A DNA stretch of 64,000 nucleotides from Monosporascus cannonballus (Eukaryota; Ascomycota; Sordariomycetes; Xylariales). The notes beneath the pieces are model-generated. The model saw only the letters and a list, made by a program, of their open reading frames with translations, was not told the DNA's origin and made no database searches. Below, piece after piece: positions 46,852 to 59,108 of this stretch. Within the stretch, counting starts at the first letter, position 1. Every line of letters begins with the position of its first letter. The stretch is taken from the NCBI GenBank assembly GCA_004154925.1, contig QJNS01000036.1, positions 62,001-126,000 of the forward strand, in the 5' to 3' direction. Position numbers and translations under genes: made by a program.

Positions 46852-49800
46852 CAGTTGGAATCAGAATTTGTGGTCGAAGTTCAGGCTTTAGGTAAGGTGG
46901 ACGTTATTAATTGGAATATGGTAGATTAAGGACTTCTTTCCTTAGATCTTGTAAACTGGAATACCATTATTTCGGGTGATTCCGTCGTTACTGGTGAAAG
47001 TTTTTTAACAGGCGCTAGGCGCCAATAAGGTTCTTTGGCGGGTTCCCAGATGTTTTCGAAGTCCGGGTGCTTTTTCCATTTGATCAGATACTAGGTAAGT
47101 CCGTTTTGTTTTTACATGTCGAGAATTTTCTCCACCTCGTATACTTATTTATCTTTTATTTCCATATCTCTTTATGCCGTATGTACCTTGATTATATCTG
47201 CTGCTAGTTCGAATAAAAAAACGTAAAAAATTAAATAAAGTATAATTTTTGGTAAAAGTTCTAATTAGTAAGTATTTTCTAAAATTTTCTTAGCGATTTT
47301 ATATAAACCGATATATTTAAAATAGAAATTTTTGCTGGGTTATTTTATTTAAATGTGTTTTATGGCGAGAAAAACCATTTTCCTTTTTTCGAAAGTTAAT
47401 CCTTTTAACTTTTTCTACTTATAATATTTATTTATATGGTTACATACGAATTTTAACTCTGTTTTTATTTTTGGTCGAATTATCGTAATTATTTTAACGT
47501 AAAAATTGTTTTAATATTAATTGAATTATCGTCGCGTATTATTTTATAAATTTCTAGAATAAAACTAAAATTTATATTTATTAATACTATATTGATATTT
47601 TCGTAATAATTCGTATTATAGGTTAATTAAATAATAAATAACTTTTTAACTTTATTATTTTATTTATAATTAGTATAATATCGTAAATAAATTTTTAAGA
47701 TTTAATTCATTTATTGTATTTTTTAATCCGTTTAAGATTAAAATATATTAAGTAATTTATGATTTAGGCCAATTTATATTATAAAGCTTTGTTAAAACTT
47801 AGATATAAATATTAATCTTTTGTTTAAAATAATTTCCATTAATAATCTATGTATTTTAAAAATATCTTTGAAAAAAATATATATTATTTTTTCGCCGTTT
47901 ATATCCTTATAATAAGTTAAAAAATAAAAAGTTTTCGTAAATCGATCGACAATTACGAAAATATTGTCGTATTATATTTTCGTAATTAGATTTTCTAATG
48001 TAAAAAACTTGGTAATAAAGTCGAATATAACTAAATACTATAATCGCTTTACGATTAATAATAGTTATAACTTTTTAAATAGCTTATATCGTCGAACTTT
48101 TATTCTGGCGCAAATATTGTATTATTATATGATTTTTTTATTAATTTTATTTTAAAAAAGGAATATATACGTTAAAGCTGTTTTAAAACTTTGTAAATCT
48201 CTGGATATTTATATAGCTGATATTCGTATATATTTCGTATTAGATCTTTTTAGTATTTTTCTAGAATTTGCATCTTATTCTATTTTGGTCTTTTAAAAAA
48301 CCGTCGTTATATTACTGGATTTTCTGATATATATCAAAAGGTACTGCTCGAATTATTGCAATTTGTTTCGAACTTAAATATCCTTTTATAATAATATTAA
48401 AAATTATATGGCTAATTTTAACCAATTTCTTTTCAATATTTGATTGCTTGCTTAAAACGTTTATTTTGCTATTTTTTAAACCTTTTTTATAAATAATAAC
48501 AAAATCGAAATTCGTTGATTTTTTCGCATAACGAAAATATCGTTTTATAGGTTCTTTAGTCGTAATAAAACGGGTAAAATTTTAATAATTTATATAAATC
48601 TTAACCTGGTATAAGTCTTTCTTTAAAATGTATTTAAACTTTCGGAATATTATAATAATGGCAATAAATTCCATATCTGGAATATCGTAATTAAACTCGG
48701 TTTTTTTAATTTGTACGAAAAAAATATAATAAGGTGTAATTTGTTTTAATTATTTTATTATCCGATCAGTACGTTTAACGTATAATTCGAAATATCGGTT
48801 TTTAGTTTAACAGAACGGTTTAAATCGTATATAATTAATACTAGCTTGGTAATAATCGTATTCTTAATATTTTGAAATACTTTTTCCGTATTGAACATCT
48901 ATTTGAATTCTTTTTTTTTGTAAAGTTCGTTGGGGGTATAATTATTTTGCAAAAGTTCCGAATAAACTTTCTGTAGTAATTGGCTAACCTAAGAAATGCC
49001 TATACTTCTTTAACTGTCGTTAGCGTCTGCCATTCTATAATTGCAACGATTTTCTTAGGATCTATCCTAATATATCTTAAGATAATAATATATTCCAGAT
49101 ATTTTATTTTTTACGCGTAAAATTAATTTCTTTTTACGTTAATAAATAAGCTTGCGTTTTATAAAGCTTGGAAAATGTTATAAACGTATTTTATATATGC
49201 TTTTTTCGTTTTTAACAAAATGAGAATGTCGTCGAAATAGCAAACGACAAAAATATCGAGTTTTTCGTAATATATAATTAATTATTCGTTAAAAGGTTGT
49301 TAGTACGTTTGTAAGTCTTATTGGTATAATTAAGTACTTAAATAATCCGGATTTCGTCCTAAAAATCATTTTTTATTCGTATTTTTTTAATCTTAATAAA
49401 ATTATATTTATTTTTAAAATCGAATATTATAAATTATTTAGTTTCATAAAATCGGTTTTTTATTTTTATTATTAAGGGTAATAGTGTTCGATTTTTTAAT
49501 AATAATATCGTTTAATTACTAATAATTAACTATAAATTATAATTTTTCGTTCTTTTTTAGTACGAAAAATATAAGGTATTTTGCTGGTGATTTCGAAGGT
49601 CGAAATTATCTTTTCTATAATCGATCTTCCAGATATTTTTTGAAAATATGTAATTCGTTTCCGCTAAAGTTATAAATAAGGTAAAATTTCGTCGGAAATC
49701 TTTTTTTAAAAATTATTTTATGATTTTATTCGTTATGTTTTAATAGTTTCATATTAAGTTTTTTTTTGAAAAGCTGCTTGTATTTATAATATTATAGTAA

Positions 49801-52461
49801 TATATTAGTTAGATTTTTCTAATTTTTAGAGCTCTTGTTCTAAGTCGTTGTATAATTACTTTAATTTTGCTCTAATAACGATAACAATATATCGTATTTT
49901 TTAAAACTTATATTTTTTATATCTTATCTTTTTGGGTGGTAAAGTTTTTGTCGTATCTTTATGTCTATATTTATCGCTATTTTCGATCGAATATTAAGAT
50001 TTTAATTTTTTTCATCCGTTAATAAGATGTAAAACAAATTTTACTTAGCTAATTCCTTTATTAATTAAGATTTCGTATTAGCGTATTTATGGTAATCCTA
50101 AGATCATATCGTAATTTCTAAATAAAACGATATCGAAATTAATTATTTTGTATTATTTTTAAATCAAAATCTCGAAATAATTAATTTCGCGTATAATTTT
50201 CTTATTATTATAAACAAATTCCTGATTTTTGACATTTGTTTTTATATAAGGTTTTAACTTATATCTCTATAATAATCTAAGTTTATTATCTATATCTAGT
50301 GCAATATATTTCTCGCCTAGAACTCCGTAATCCATTATTACGATATACTAATACGTTTCGATTCGTATATCTAAGGTAATAAAGTTATTAATGGCTTTTA
50401 TCGTTGTATTTAAAACTCTGTTTGGAATTTTTTTAATTCCTTTAGATTTCGTTATTTTGCGGTTTTCTTATTAGTAATCTTTTTCTTTTAATTTTTATTC
50501 GAATTGATCGAACTTTGTTTATATTTTTTCGTTTAACGCGTTAAGTTATTATATTTATTATTATTTTCGGCGTACTGTTTCTTTAAATTATATTAATTAT
50601 TTGTTTATTTTAATGTAATTTCTTTTTCTTATTAAGTAATTTATTTTTTTATGTTTTCGATTATAACTTATGATGCGTCGTATTAATTATTGTTTAAAAG
50701 TTTTTTTATAAAATTAATATATTTTTAATAGGTGTTTTTTCGTAAAACTTTATAATAAATATTAATTAAAAATGGAAATTTATAATAGCTTTTTAGTAAT
50801 GTTTTTTTATTATATGCTGGATTAACTCCTTTTTCGTTTAATAATTATACTACCTATAATAATAAAAAAAATTTTTTACGAGCATTATTTTTTTTTCGAG
50901 CCAGCTTTTTATTTCGGCCAGTTATTGGATATCGTTGAAGGCTATAAATCGAAAATATCGATATTATTATTTATTATTTTTATTATTTCCACTACGATTT
51001 AAAAAATGGAATTTTTTATAATATATACGAATAATTCGTCCGTAAATGTGCTGTTTTTATTTTTCGTAATCGGGATATTTTTATTATCGGCAATATATGG
51101 TATATATTTTGCCGTATCGATTAGAAGTTTTAGGATAAACCTTTTCTGTTTAATTCTAATATTTACGTAGTTATCTTTATAATGTTTCTTATTATGTTCG
51201 CGATATTTATTAAGCGAGCTTTTTGGCTTTTCGTATTTCTTATTAGATTTTTCGCTATAAGAGGTCTGGTATGTATTTAGATCCAATTATATTAATAGGT
51301 TTGCTTTCGTTTTTCTTATTTTTTTAAATTATCCCTTAGGTATTGATTTCCAGTTATTTTAACGACATTTCTTAGGTACTTTGTATTACGATATCTTATG
51401 GTCTATTTTATTACAATTAAAATATTTAATCTGGTTTTAGTTCTTTTTATAGATAATTTCTAGTTTTATAAGTCCTAGTTCCGTATCGTAAAAAATATTA
51501 TTACGTCGAAAAACGTTAATATTAGCCGTATATCGGGGTTCGTTATTATTTTTTCCTCTAATACCTTTAATATATTAGGTATATTGTTGATCGTCGATCT
51601 TAATTACTATAATGATATAATTCAACAAATAATTAGGCCGATTAAATTTTTTTAAAAAAATATATATATTTTTTAAGTTATCGAGAAATTTGACTATTAA
51701 TATCTTTTATCCGTAATTTAATTTAAAGGCTGACTAAATTAACCTTTTACTATAATTAAATATTAATTCTTTTTATTATAATTATTAAATTTATATTTTA
51801 GCTTTTATTTTTTTGTTAATTATTCAGAAAACCTTTATTAATATTTATTTAAGTTATTTATAATAATTATAAATTCGTATTATTTTTAGGTTTTGATTTT
51901 CAATTAATAAGATAACGTATTTCTTTTATAACAGGCTTAAACTAAATAATCGTATTTTCGGTAAATTGTTTAATCACGAATTTTATTTATATAATAAACA
52001 TAATAGCTTAAATAAGAATATATTCGAAATATGTTCGGTATTAAGTTAAAAATAATCATAACTAAATCGAAATTCTGTCGAAAATTTCTGGCTGAGAAGG
52101 TTGAAGAATTTTTCTTAATTCTTTAATAAAATCCAGCTAGATAACCTGATTCGTTTAAAAGGGCCTTTTAATTTTAAGAGCTTTTTTTTTCTCTTAAGCT
52201 TTTTATGGACGGCTTAAAAGGACGTCATAAGGTTATTATTATCTTTCTTAAGCTAAATAATGTATTCGTTTATAATGTCCAAACATCGAAAAACTTCTTC
52301 GCGAAAAAAACGAGGTTTTTTCTTTTCCTTTTTCGATTCCATTCTAATATCCGCATTATCAGAGATTTAATAAATAGGTTATTCGAACTGTTCGATAATA
52401 AACATAATGTCGGCGATATTGTTCAAAGTCTGACGATATTACTAAATAAAATTTTATAACG
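46852..52461 (-). pseudogene. Element E gag-pol (Gypsy), RIP-degraded, 3' end missing
   Basis: Same family as A and D. Gag lies at about 51500-52440 minus. The best-preserved frame is 50999-51286 (minus, 95 residues), reading ...LLIDTAKYIPYIADNKNIP..., the same stretch as in element A near 15700. Reverse transcriptase lies around 48890-49520 and integrase around 47900-48500, both parallel to element D. The 3' end, from about 46852 down, is lost: element D has about 570 bp more before its 3' LTR. The plus-strand frame 52205-52459 is antisense to gag. Confidence 0.6.
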
Positions 52462-52778
52462 TATAACGACTAAAAGATTTAATTAATTAATAAATTTTAA
52501 TTATAAGAGTTTATATTAATAGAAATATCGTAAGATTTTAAATAATAAATATAATAACGTATTACGTTTCGTAATACTAAAAGTGCTTTAAGTAACGATA
52601 TTATATTGTAAGCTGAAGTTATTTAAATTATAAAAATAATAAGCGTATATATCTTGATTCGGCTTACTGGCTTACCACCAGTGAGTTGGTGATCTATCAC
52701 GTGACCTGCCCCACCGCGCACTTGTGGTTGAGTCGTGGCAGATCGTTTCTGGAGACCGTAGCCCGTTAGGTTATGACA
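52462..52778 (-). repeat. 5' LTR of element E
   Basis: It runs on the plus strand from tataacgactaaaag (RIP form of tgtgacggctagg) to gttatgaca at 52778. R-U5 (to about 52635) is AT-converted; U3 from ggcttactggcttacc through atcacgtgacctg is intact. Its U3 type matches that of the 5' LTR of D and of the solo LTR at 8044. Confidence 0.75.
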
Positions 52779-52929
52779 TTTTGGTTTTTCAACGTTTATT
52801 AAGAACGTAATTCGTTTTACGAAGGTAATTATTTTCTTTCCGAAAAAAAAACGATTTCATACAAAAATAGGAGGTTACTTTTTGTTAAAAATTAACCAAT
52901 TCAATTATTTTTATTAAAAAGTTATCCTA

Positions 52930-54260
52930 GTAATTTTTGATTTTTTTTCTTTTTTTGCAAATAACGTCCTCGTCGAATCGCTTTAATAATATCCCTAGAG
53001 GTTTTCGTAAGTAGGAAAATAACGGAATTAATAAAGATAAATAGCGAAACGGTCGGTATAGATATAATTAAAACTTTTAACTGGAAAAAAACACAATTAG
53101 AATCGAATAAAACAAATCTCGTTTTTACAAATCTGGATTTAATATTATAGATCGTTATAACGACTTTAAACGCGTTATAAAAACCGGCGATAAAATTCTC
53201 CTTGGCGATATAAATAATATATCGCCGTATAAAATGTTCGATATATAACGAATAAACGCGTTTTAATACGAAAAAACAGAATATATTAAAAAGTTAAAGT
53301 CGATAAGAAAAATAGGCAGGTATATACAGCGTAATAATATCGTTATTCGCGCAATAATTTTCGAATTCTATCAAATAATAATTATTGTAACCGTCGAAAA
53401 TACGGAAAGGTTTCGAACTTTTAGTACGCGTTTTAATATATTTGTCAAAATATTTAATCTATTTTAAATCTAATTTATTTATTATCCAGCCGTTTTAGTT
53501 TATAGTAAATTTCGAGTCGGATAAAAATGGGTTATCGGCAAATTAGCGAAAAAGGTGGTTCTTTTTAGCAAAGATAATAAATAAAGGTAAAGCTTAGCTT
53601 TAAAAATTAATGACTTATATTACTATAAACTATTTCCCATTTCCTTATTAAGCTTATCTAAGTTTTTTACTTTTTTTAACGCTAATAATAATTATACTTG
53701 CTGTTATAAGAAATCCTATTAAAAATTCCATTTCGTCGAAATTATAATTTTTTTTTTGCAATACTATATTTTGTAATTATAATCCGGATAAACTTAACTT
53801 ATTTTCGAAGCATTTCTAAATTTTCGTATAAAATTCTTTAGTAATCTATCGGTCGATTTAAACGCGTTTTAAGTTTTTTTTGCCGTTTAATAAAGTTAAA
53901 TATCTCGTTAATCTTAATGCATATCACAACGCGCTACGTAAACAGCAAATTCGCTATATTTTTAACGTATTAAAGCCGGACAGGAAACGTTTGCACATCT
54001 AGGTCATGGACTTTTTCGATAATCGATTTTTCTTCGATCGGCGTTAATTTTTATAAAAAAAGAATAATATCGGCTCGGGCGCGTATATCGTTATATTGCG
54101 TTTTTAAGGTGGAATATAGGATATTATAAATATAACTAAGCTTTTTATAATTAATTTTCGAATTATTTTTCTTAGCTTAAACGGCTAGGTTTATTCTCGA
54201 TTTTTTGTAAGCCGTTCTATATTGTAGTTATTAAGAAATAAGTAATTGAAGTCGGATGGT
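52930..54260 (-). pseudogene. Pogo/Fot-type DDE transposase, RIP-degraded
   Basis: The minus-strand translation with stops follows the DDE-1 (Fot1/pogo) transposase family end to end. Near 53930-54060 is an HTH/CENP-B-like lead-in reading LTPIEEKSIIEKVHDLDVQ then ANLLFT; near 53800-53860 KTRLNRPIDY; then a catalytic DET-like region with YSIA. Near 53340-53420 is a degraded second catalytic block, IFDGYNNYYLIEFENYC, followed by IITLYIPAYFS and a degraded PLDVGCFAVLKR. C-terminal sequence continues to about 52950. No terminal inverted repeats were identified. It lies between the 5' LTR of E and the LTR ending at 55320. Confidence 0.7.
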
Positions 54261-54926
54261 AAAATTGTTAAAAGAAAATGTCCAGCTTATTTATATGTCC
54301 AGCTTACTTATATTGTACGTTAGCGGAAAAAAACTAATAAACTATTATAGCTAGTTAATTAACCGTTAGATTTAAATATGCAATAACGGCCTTTACTCGC
54401 TTTTACTTTTTTAACGCGATTAAGTTTTCGATTTTATCGCAAATTATTTTACATACTTTTTAAAAAAATATTTTACTTAATGACCTAAACGCTTTAAACG
54501 AACCAATGTTTTAAAAAATTAAAATTTAGCCTTTTTTAATTCTTTTTTATTTTCGTAATGCGCGCCTTATTAAAATAGTAAAAAACATCGGCGATATTGG
54601 AAAATAAACGTATTAACATAAGGATTTACTTGCTAAAATTATAATACGCGTATTTTTTTACTTATACAAAAAGTGGAAGGGGCCTTACCGCTTACAATAA
54701 TATAATTAAGACGATTAATATGAAAAGAAACAAAATAACGAAACATATTTATATTAAAGTTGTTTTAAAAAGTACAGCTTTAAAACGATTAAATTTAACG
54801 TTTTATTTTTTCGCCATTTAAAACTATAATATAATATAATAAATAATAATAGAAAACATTACTTATTAAATAAAATTAACAAATAAATTGATTTTTAAAA
54901 CAAAATTATTAGAAAGGAAAAACTCG

Positions 54927-55320
54927 TATTATAGTTTAACTTTCAAAAACTTAAAAAACGGCTAAAATAAAACATCAAAAATCTTCGATTTTAGCAAAGA
55001 GTTACGTAATATAAGTAGGTCGAATAAGATAGATTTAATTACGTTCGATTAACGATTAAATATAGATTATTTAATTATATTCGTCGAATAATCGTATAAA
55101 TACAGTTACATTACTAATATAACTTAATATATCAAATTTTTGATTATTGGTTATATAATTTAAAAAAGATAAATTTTTAATATAATTTCATTATTTAAAA
55201 CATTTTTAGTATTACACAATATGTTTAAAAATATGTTATTGCTTAAATTTTTACGATATTTTTATTAATATAAACCCGTACGACTAAGATTTAATAACTG
55301 GTTAAACTTTTTAGCCGTCA
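54927..55320 (+). mobile_element. Family-1 LTR, RIP-mutated, approximate left end
   Basis: The right part is secure: acccgtacgactaagatttaa through tagccgtcaca ends at 55320 and aligns with R-U5 of the other plus-sense LTRs. The left end (tattatagtttaac near 54927) is only a guess, and no target duplication was found. Confidence 0.5.
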
Positions 55321-56103
55321 CAGTTTTTGTCTAATCGACAATTTAAAAATAATATAATACGAGGTTTTTTTACGCACAATTATCTCAATAGAATCTGTAA
55401 TATTGAATTAACTTTGTATTTTTTTCCCATATCTGCAATATGCTTTCGTTAATAACGTTAACAATATTCTTTTTAAAAACTTTAAATATCGCGGTTATAA
55501 AAGTTCCCTTAAGTAGGATTTATACGAAATGTTTTATTATAATTAAATATAACTATTACTAAAAGCTATTTTTTACTTCCAGTTTATAACGTATAAGGAT
55601 ATATCTTTAGCTTTTAATAAAAATAGTTCGTTTGTAATTTTCTGCGTATATCCGATATCCAAAAATATAATATCGTCGAAATTGCCCGTTTAGGCTATTT
55701 CGGCCCTTAAGCCTTTTATTGTAAGTATATCCGGAACTTTGGTTTTTTTTTCAGACTTTGATAGTATTTTTATTAATAGCTCTATAGAATCTGGAAAGAA
55801 AGATATTGGAAATACGCCCCAGTTTAGCCATTTTGAACCTATAGTATTCGTCTGGTCCTCTTTCGAGTAGCTTTCGTAAAACCATCCCGCTATAAATATC
55901 TAGCTTGTTAGTTCGGTCAAATTACGCTGCGGTAATATTGGATACTTTTTAAAGCTGGTAGAACCAGATGTTGCAAAGTTTCAAACATTACTCTAGATCG
56001 TCTATTATAAAGCAGGTCGACACAAGCTTTCCGATCGTTTATTTTCATATTGGCAACATGGGCTTGCTTCATACCGATTGGACAAAGTATTACACATAAT
56101 ATA
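55321..56103 (-). pseudogene. Degraded coding remnant of unknown family
   Basis: Between 55890 and about 55577 the minus strand reads for more than 100 codons with a single stop: GWFYESYSKEDQTN, SKWLNWGVFPISFFPD, IELLIKILSKSEK, then after the stop NFDDIIFLDIGYTQKITNELF. The composition is less AT-rich than the retroelements. I do not recognise the family. It is interrupted on the right by the Fot1-like transposon inserted at a TA. Confidence 0.35.
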
Positions 56104-56150
56104 AGGCGACCCTCCCACCAACTCCCCATCCCCTCAACGCGCCACCCCAC
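56104..56150. repeat. Left TIR of the Fot1-like element
   Basis: aggcgaccctcccaccaac and onward matches the inverse complement of 58396-58442 with few differences; both arms share the run ccccatcccctcaacg. Confidence 0.85.
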
Positions 56151-56266
56151 AACCGCGTTGCGCCTTGATCTACTTACTGATTTCTTTCCCTATAAAAAGC
56201 TTTTCAACAACGTTTTTAAAAATTGAAAAATTATCACCTTATTCACCAAAATCTGCGATTTCGAAC

Positions 56267-58320
56267 GATATGCAGCTTTCGGCTTAATTCTGTACGGCGC
56301 GAACGATTAAAAAGGTAAAGCGTGAAAGATCTCTACGTTCAACCTCCAAGGGCTACCAGGTTAACAAACGATATATATCACGCCGTATCCAAAGTATGCC
56401 GACGAAACAAAAGGCCAATAAGGCTGGTCAAAAGTTATTACGAATCCAGGAAAAAATTTTAGCCCATTAAATTATTATACAGGGTTAATTAGGTTATACG
56501 CCACCTTATAAGCAATTCCGCTTATACGCATAACGCCTTTTAATCAACAACGGCAACCCTGAACGCCTAGAAAAAGGTTAGATAACCCCATTTTTGCATC
56601 GCCATCCCGAAATCAGGACTTTTAAGGATACGGTAATCGATTATAGGCGTCTAAATAACGCTTCTCTAAATTCCACTAACGTTTTATTTGATCGTTTCTT
56701 CCTACCGGAAATTAAAGTTATTAAATGAAAAAACCGATATAACGCACACGAAATCGAAATAATAAAGAGCATGGGTAAAAACTTTCTTATTCTCGGAAAA
56801 GCCTTTAAAAAGCATACCTCTTAAAGGATGCGTTTAAAAAAGTGGATCGCTATAATCGTTTGTATTAGTGCTAACGGACCTTCGTTATTACTTTTCGTAA
56901 TCTTTAACGGCATTAACGTATAACAACAATAATTTCCTAATTCAGACGATAAAACATACGAAAACTGGTACTTCACTACGTTAGAAAACAGCTAGGTAAA
57001 TACCAAAATCGGCTTAAAGTGGCTTCGCGAAATTTTTATTTCCCATACCAAGCTCGAGGACCCGGAAAAATAGAGGTTATTAGTAATCGACGGCCATAAC
57101 AGCCATACCGAGGAATTCATATAAATATGCCTTCAAAACAAGATATATATTATTTTTCTGCCTGCCTACGCTTCCCATGTCTTCCAGCCTCTTGATGTAG
57201 GTATATTTGCCACCCTGAAGCGGAGGTTCCGCTACTAGTTCCGCGAACGCTGCTACGGTGTGATGGCTAGGCGGTTTAACCAATTATTAAACCTTAGTCG
57301 TACGGGTTTATGTTAGCAGGAGTATCGTGGGAATCTAAGCAATGGATACAATAATCGTATTACGTTTCGTAATACTAAAGGTGCTTTAGGTAACGATATT
57401 TTATTATAAGTTAAAATTATTTAAACTATGGGAATAACGAGCGTATATATCCTTGTTCTGGCTTAAAATATCTTGGACTGGCTTAAAGGTATTTAGTTAA
57501 TTAAGTCCTTTTAAGCCCCTTTAAGCCCTTTGTGGCTTAACTGGCTTAACGTCCTTGAGCCAATAATAGCGTTTGAGCCCATTAAGGCGGTCACGTGACC
57601 TCTTGGCGTAGGTCGGGGCTTGGTTTTCCCTGAGGGCCCGACCGTCCGTGAAGGGCCAAGACCGTTAGGTCATAACATACGGGCGAGTTTCCGAAGCTAC
57701 TGATAAGACCGATTTCCTTTGGGCGTTTTCGCAGGCGTGGAAGGAGGTCATGATATATCATAAAGGGTTAGGAAGCAACAGGTTTGCGTCCTATTAACAA
57801 GAAAAAGGTGTTAAACAACAGGTACGTCAGGGAAGGGGGGGCGATGGCGAACGCACCCGTGCCAAGATTAATTCGTACCCCAGAACGCCCTGATTTCCTT
57901 GCCCAGATGGCTGCTTTAGGTATCAAAACGCCTAAATCATCGAAGGAATTAGCCCGGCTCGAGAAATCCCTGGTAGAAATTGATCCAACCTACGGGAATC
58001 CCACCCTACGCCTTTTGTTCCGCAAGCCCGCCAAGGCCCTTGACGATTAAACCGCCAAACTCTCCGCTGCCGAGGCTCAGAACAGTTAATTAACTGCAGC
58101 CGTTAAAAGAGCGAAGCCCAAAGTACGCAGGAAAGTGCTGCCCGAGCCAAATAAGGACTTCGTAAAGATGATATCGGTCAGGAAGGTGAAGGTAGGGCTG
58201 AAGGCCCTTACGACGGGACGTTCCACGGTCACTCGGCAAAATCAACAGCAAAACGAGCTTTCCGAAAGCGAAGAAGATAGCGAAGTGGAACTGGATTGCA
58301 TCTTTGTACGCTCTATTTAG
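56267..58320 (+). pseudogene. Fot1/pogo-type DDE transposase, broken by stops and a solo LTR
   Basis: Read on the plus strand with stops: a DNA-binding HTH part near 56540-56640 (NNGNPERLEKG..TPFLHRHPEIRT), NAHEIEIIKSMGKN at about 56750-56790, IIVCISANGPSL near 56850, and the catalytic LLVIDGHNSHTEEFI at 57077-57121. FLPAYASHVFQPLDVGIFATLKR follows to about 57225. The frame is then cut by the solo LTR at 57259 and resumes after 57677 (VSEATDKTDFLWAFSQAW). After a further frame change the C-terminus is 57784-58050, then two isolated stops, then KRAKPKVRRKVLPEPNKDF and an acidic tail to 58320. Many stops are TAG/TAA in place of Trp/Gln codons, as RIP produces. DDE transposases cut and paste the element; this copy is inactive. 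Confidence 0.8.
57259..57677 (-). mobile_element. Solo LTR (GGCTTAA-type), TSD TACGG, inside the transposase
   Basis: It runs on the plus strand from tgtgatggctaggcgg to gtcataaca, flanked by TACGG at 57254-57258 and TACGG at 57678-57682. U3 (about 57455-57677) has repeated ggcttaa/taagccc units and ggtcacgtgacc; R-U5 is slightly RIP-mutated. It disrupts the transposase reading frame. Confidence 0.9.
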
Positions 58321-58395
58321 TATGGAATCAATTGACTAAGTGGTTGTTGAGATATTGTTATTTGTATGAAGAGGTTGTTGTGGCGGTGGCTTCAA

Positions 58396-58442
58396 AAATG
58401 GGTGGGGCGTTGAGGGGATGGGGCGTTGGTGGGGGGTCGCCT
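58396..58442. repeat. Right TIR of the Fot1-like element
   Basis: Inverse complement of 56104-56150, ending gggtcgcct next to TA. Confidence 0.85.
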
Positions 58443-58444
58443 TA

Positions 58445-58918
58445 CCATATATTCGTAATACTTCAAAAAAAAAGCGATATTTCCGCCGCTTTCCTATGCA
58501 ATTGGGATAGTTGAAAAGCCTTATCGCCTTACTTACGCAAGTATTTCGGATCTTTCTTAAGTCGGATTGCCCGGGCTGAACCTTCTCCAGTCGCCGCCAA
58601 GCCTTTTCGGCTGGAAGAGGTTTCTGAACAGGCCTTTTCCTTTCCACAGCCATGGGTATAACCAGCCTAGGTAGCGAAATTTTATGGAGATCAATGCAAT
58701 CCCATACTTGGAACTGGAAAGATGAACTTACACTCGCGGCATCTTTTAATTACGCCTTCTAAGGGAAGCAGAGTTTGTACAGGAAGTCCTTGATAGGACC
58801 GCCCGTGAGCTTCTGGTTGATCTAGGCATCGCATAATTTGGTTCAGTTTTTGCCAAACCATGAGTAGCAACTAAGAGGTTATATGGCACCATCCATACTT
58901 GTACATGTCCTAGCTATA
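58445..58918. other. Intergenic, nothing recognised
   Basis: This is the right-hand flank of the Fot1-like insertion. The frame 58336-58653 (minus) runs across the TIR and is not convincing. No gene recognised. Confidence 0.5.
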
Positions 58919-59108
58919 TGTCACAGTTAGGCTGATCGCGAGGAAAGGTAACATAAAGTGTGGAAAGCGTAAATCGTCACGGATAATTCGGGCTCTAGAG
59001 AGCAGTGGCTAGAGAGGTCTACATATAGTGTGGGAACCTCGGAACAGCGTTCTTGCGGGGTGTCCATAGGTGTTTAATGACTACGCACGTAACCCCTATT
59101 CTGCGACA
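58919..59108. mobile_element. Solo LTR, near-intact, possible TSD CTATA/TTATA
   Basis: It starts tgtcacag and ends ctgcgaca, with inverted TGTC/GACA ends, 190 bp. The flanking pentamers are CTATA (58914-58918) and TTATA (59109-59113), differing by one transition. A diverged, RIP-mutated copy appears to lie at 8614-8810. The class (Copia or Gypsy) cannot be told. Confidence 0.6.

Larger units (their letters stand above)
56104..58442 (+). mobile_element. Fot1/pogo-like DNA transposon with TIRs, split by a solo LTR
   Basis: Terminal inverted repeats of about 45 bp start aggcgaccc at 56104 and end gggtcgcct at 58442, with a TA dinucleotide on both sides (56102-56103 and 58443-58444), as for Tc1/mariner-pogo elements. 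Removing the solo LTR and its 5-bp duplication leaves about 1915 bp, close to the usual size of Fot1 elements. Plus-strand DDE transposase remnants fill the interior. RIP damage is moderate on the left half and slight on the right half. Confidence 0.85.

Noticed and set aside
52205..52459. Plus-strand 84-codon frame near the 5' LTR of element E
   Set aside because: Antisense to gag of element E; the matching segment of element D (about 37940-38150) and the sense copy in element A (14390 onward) show the real coding strand.
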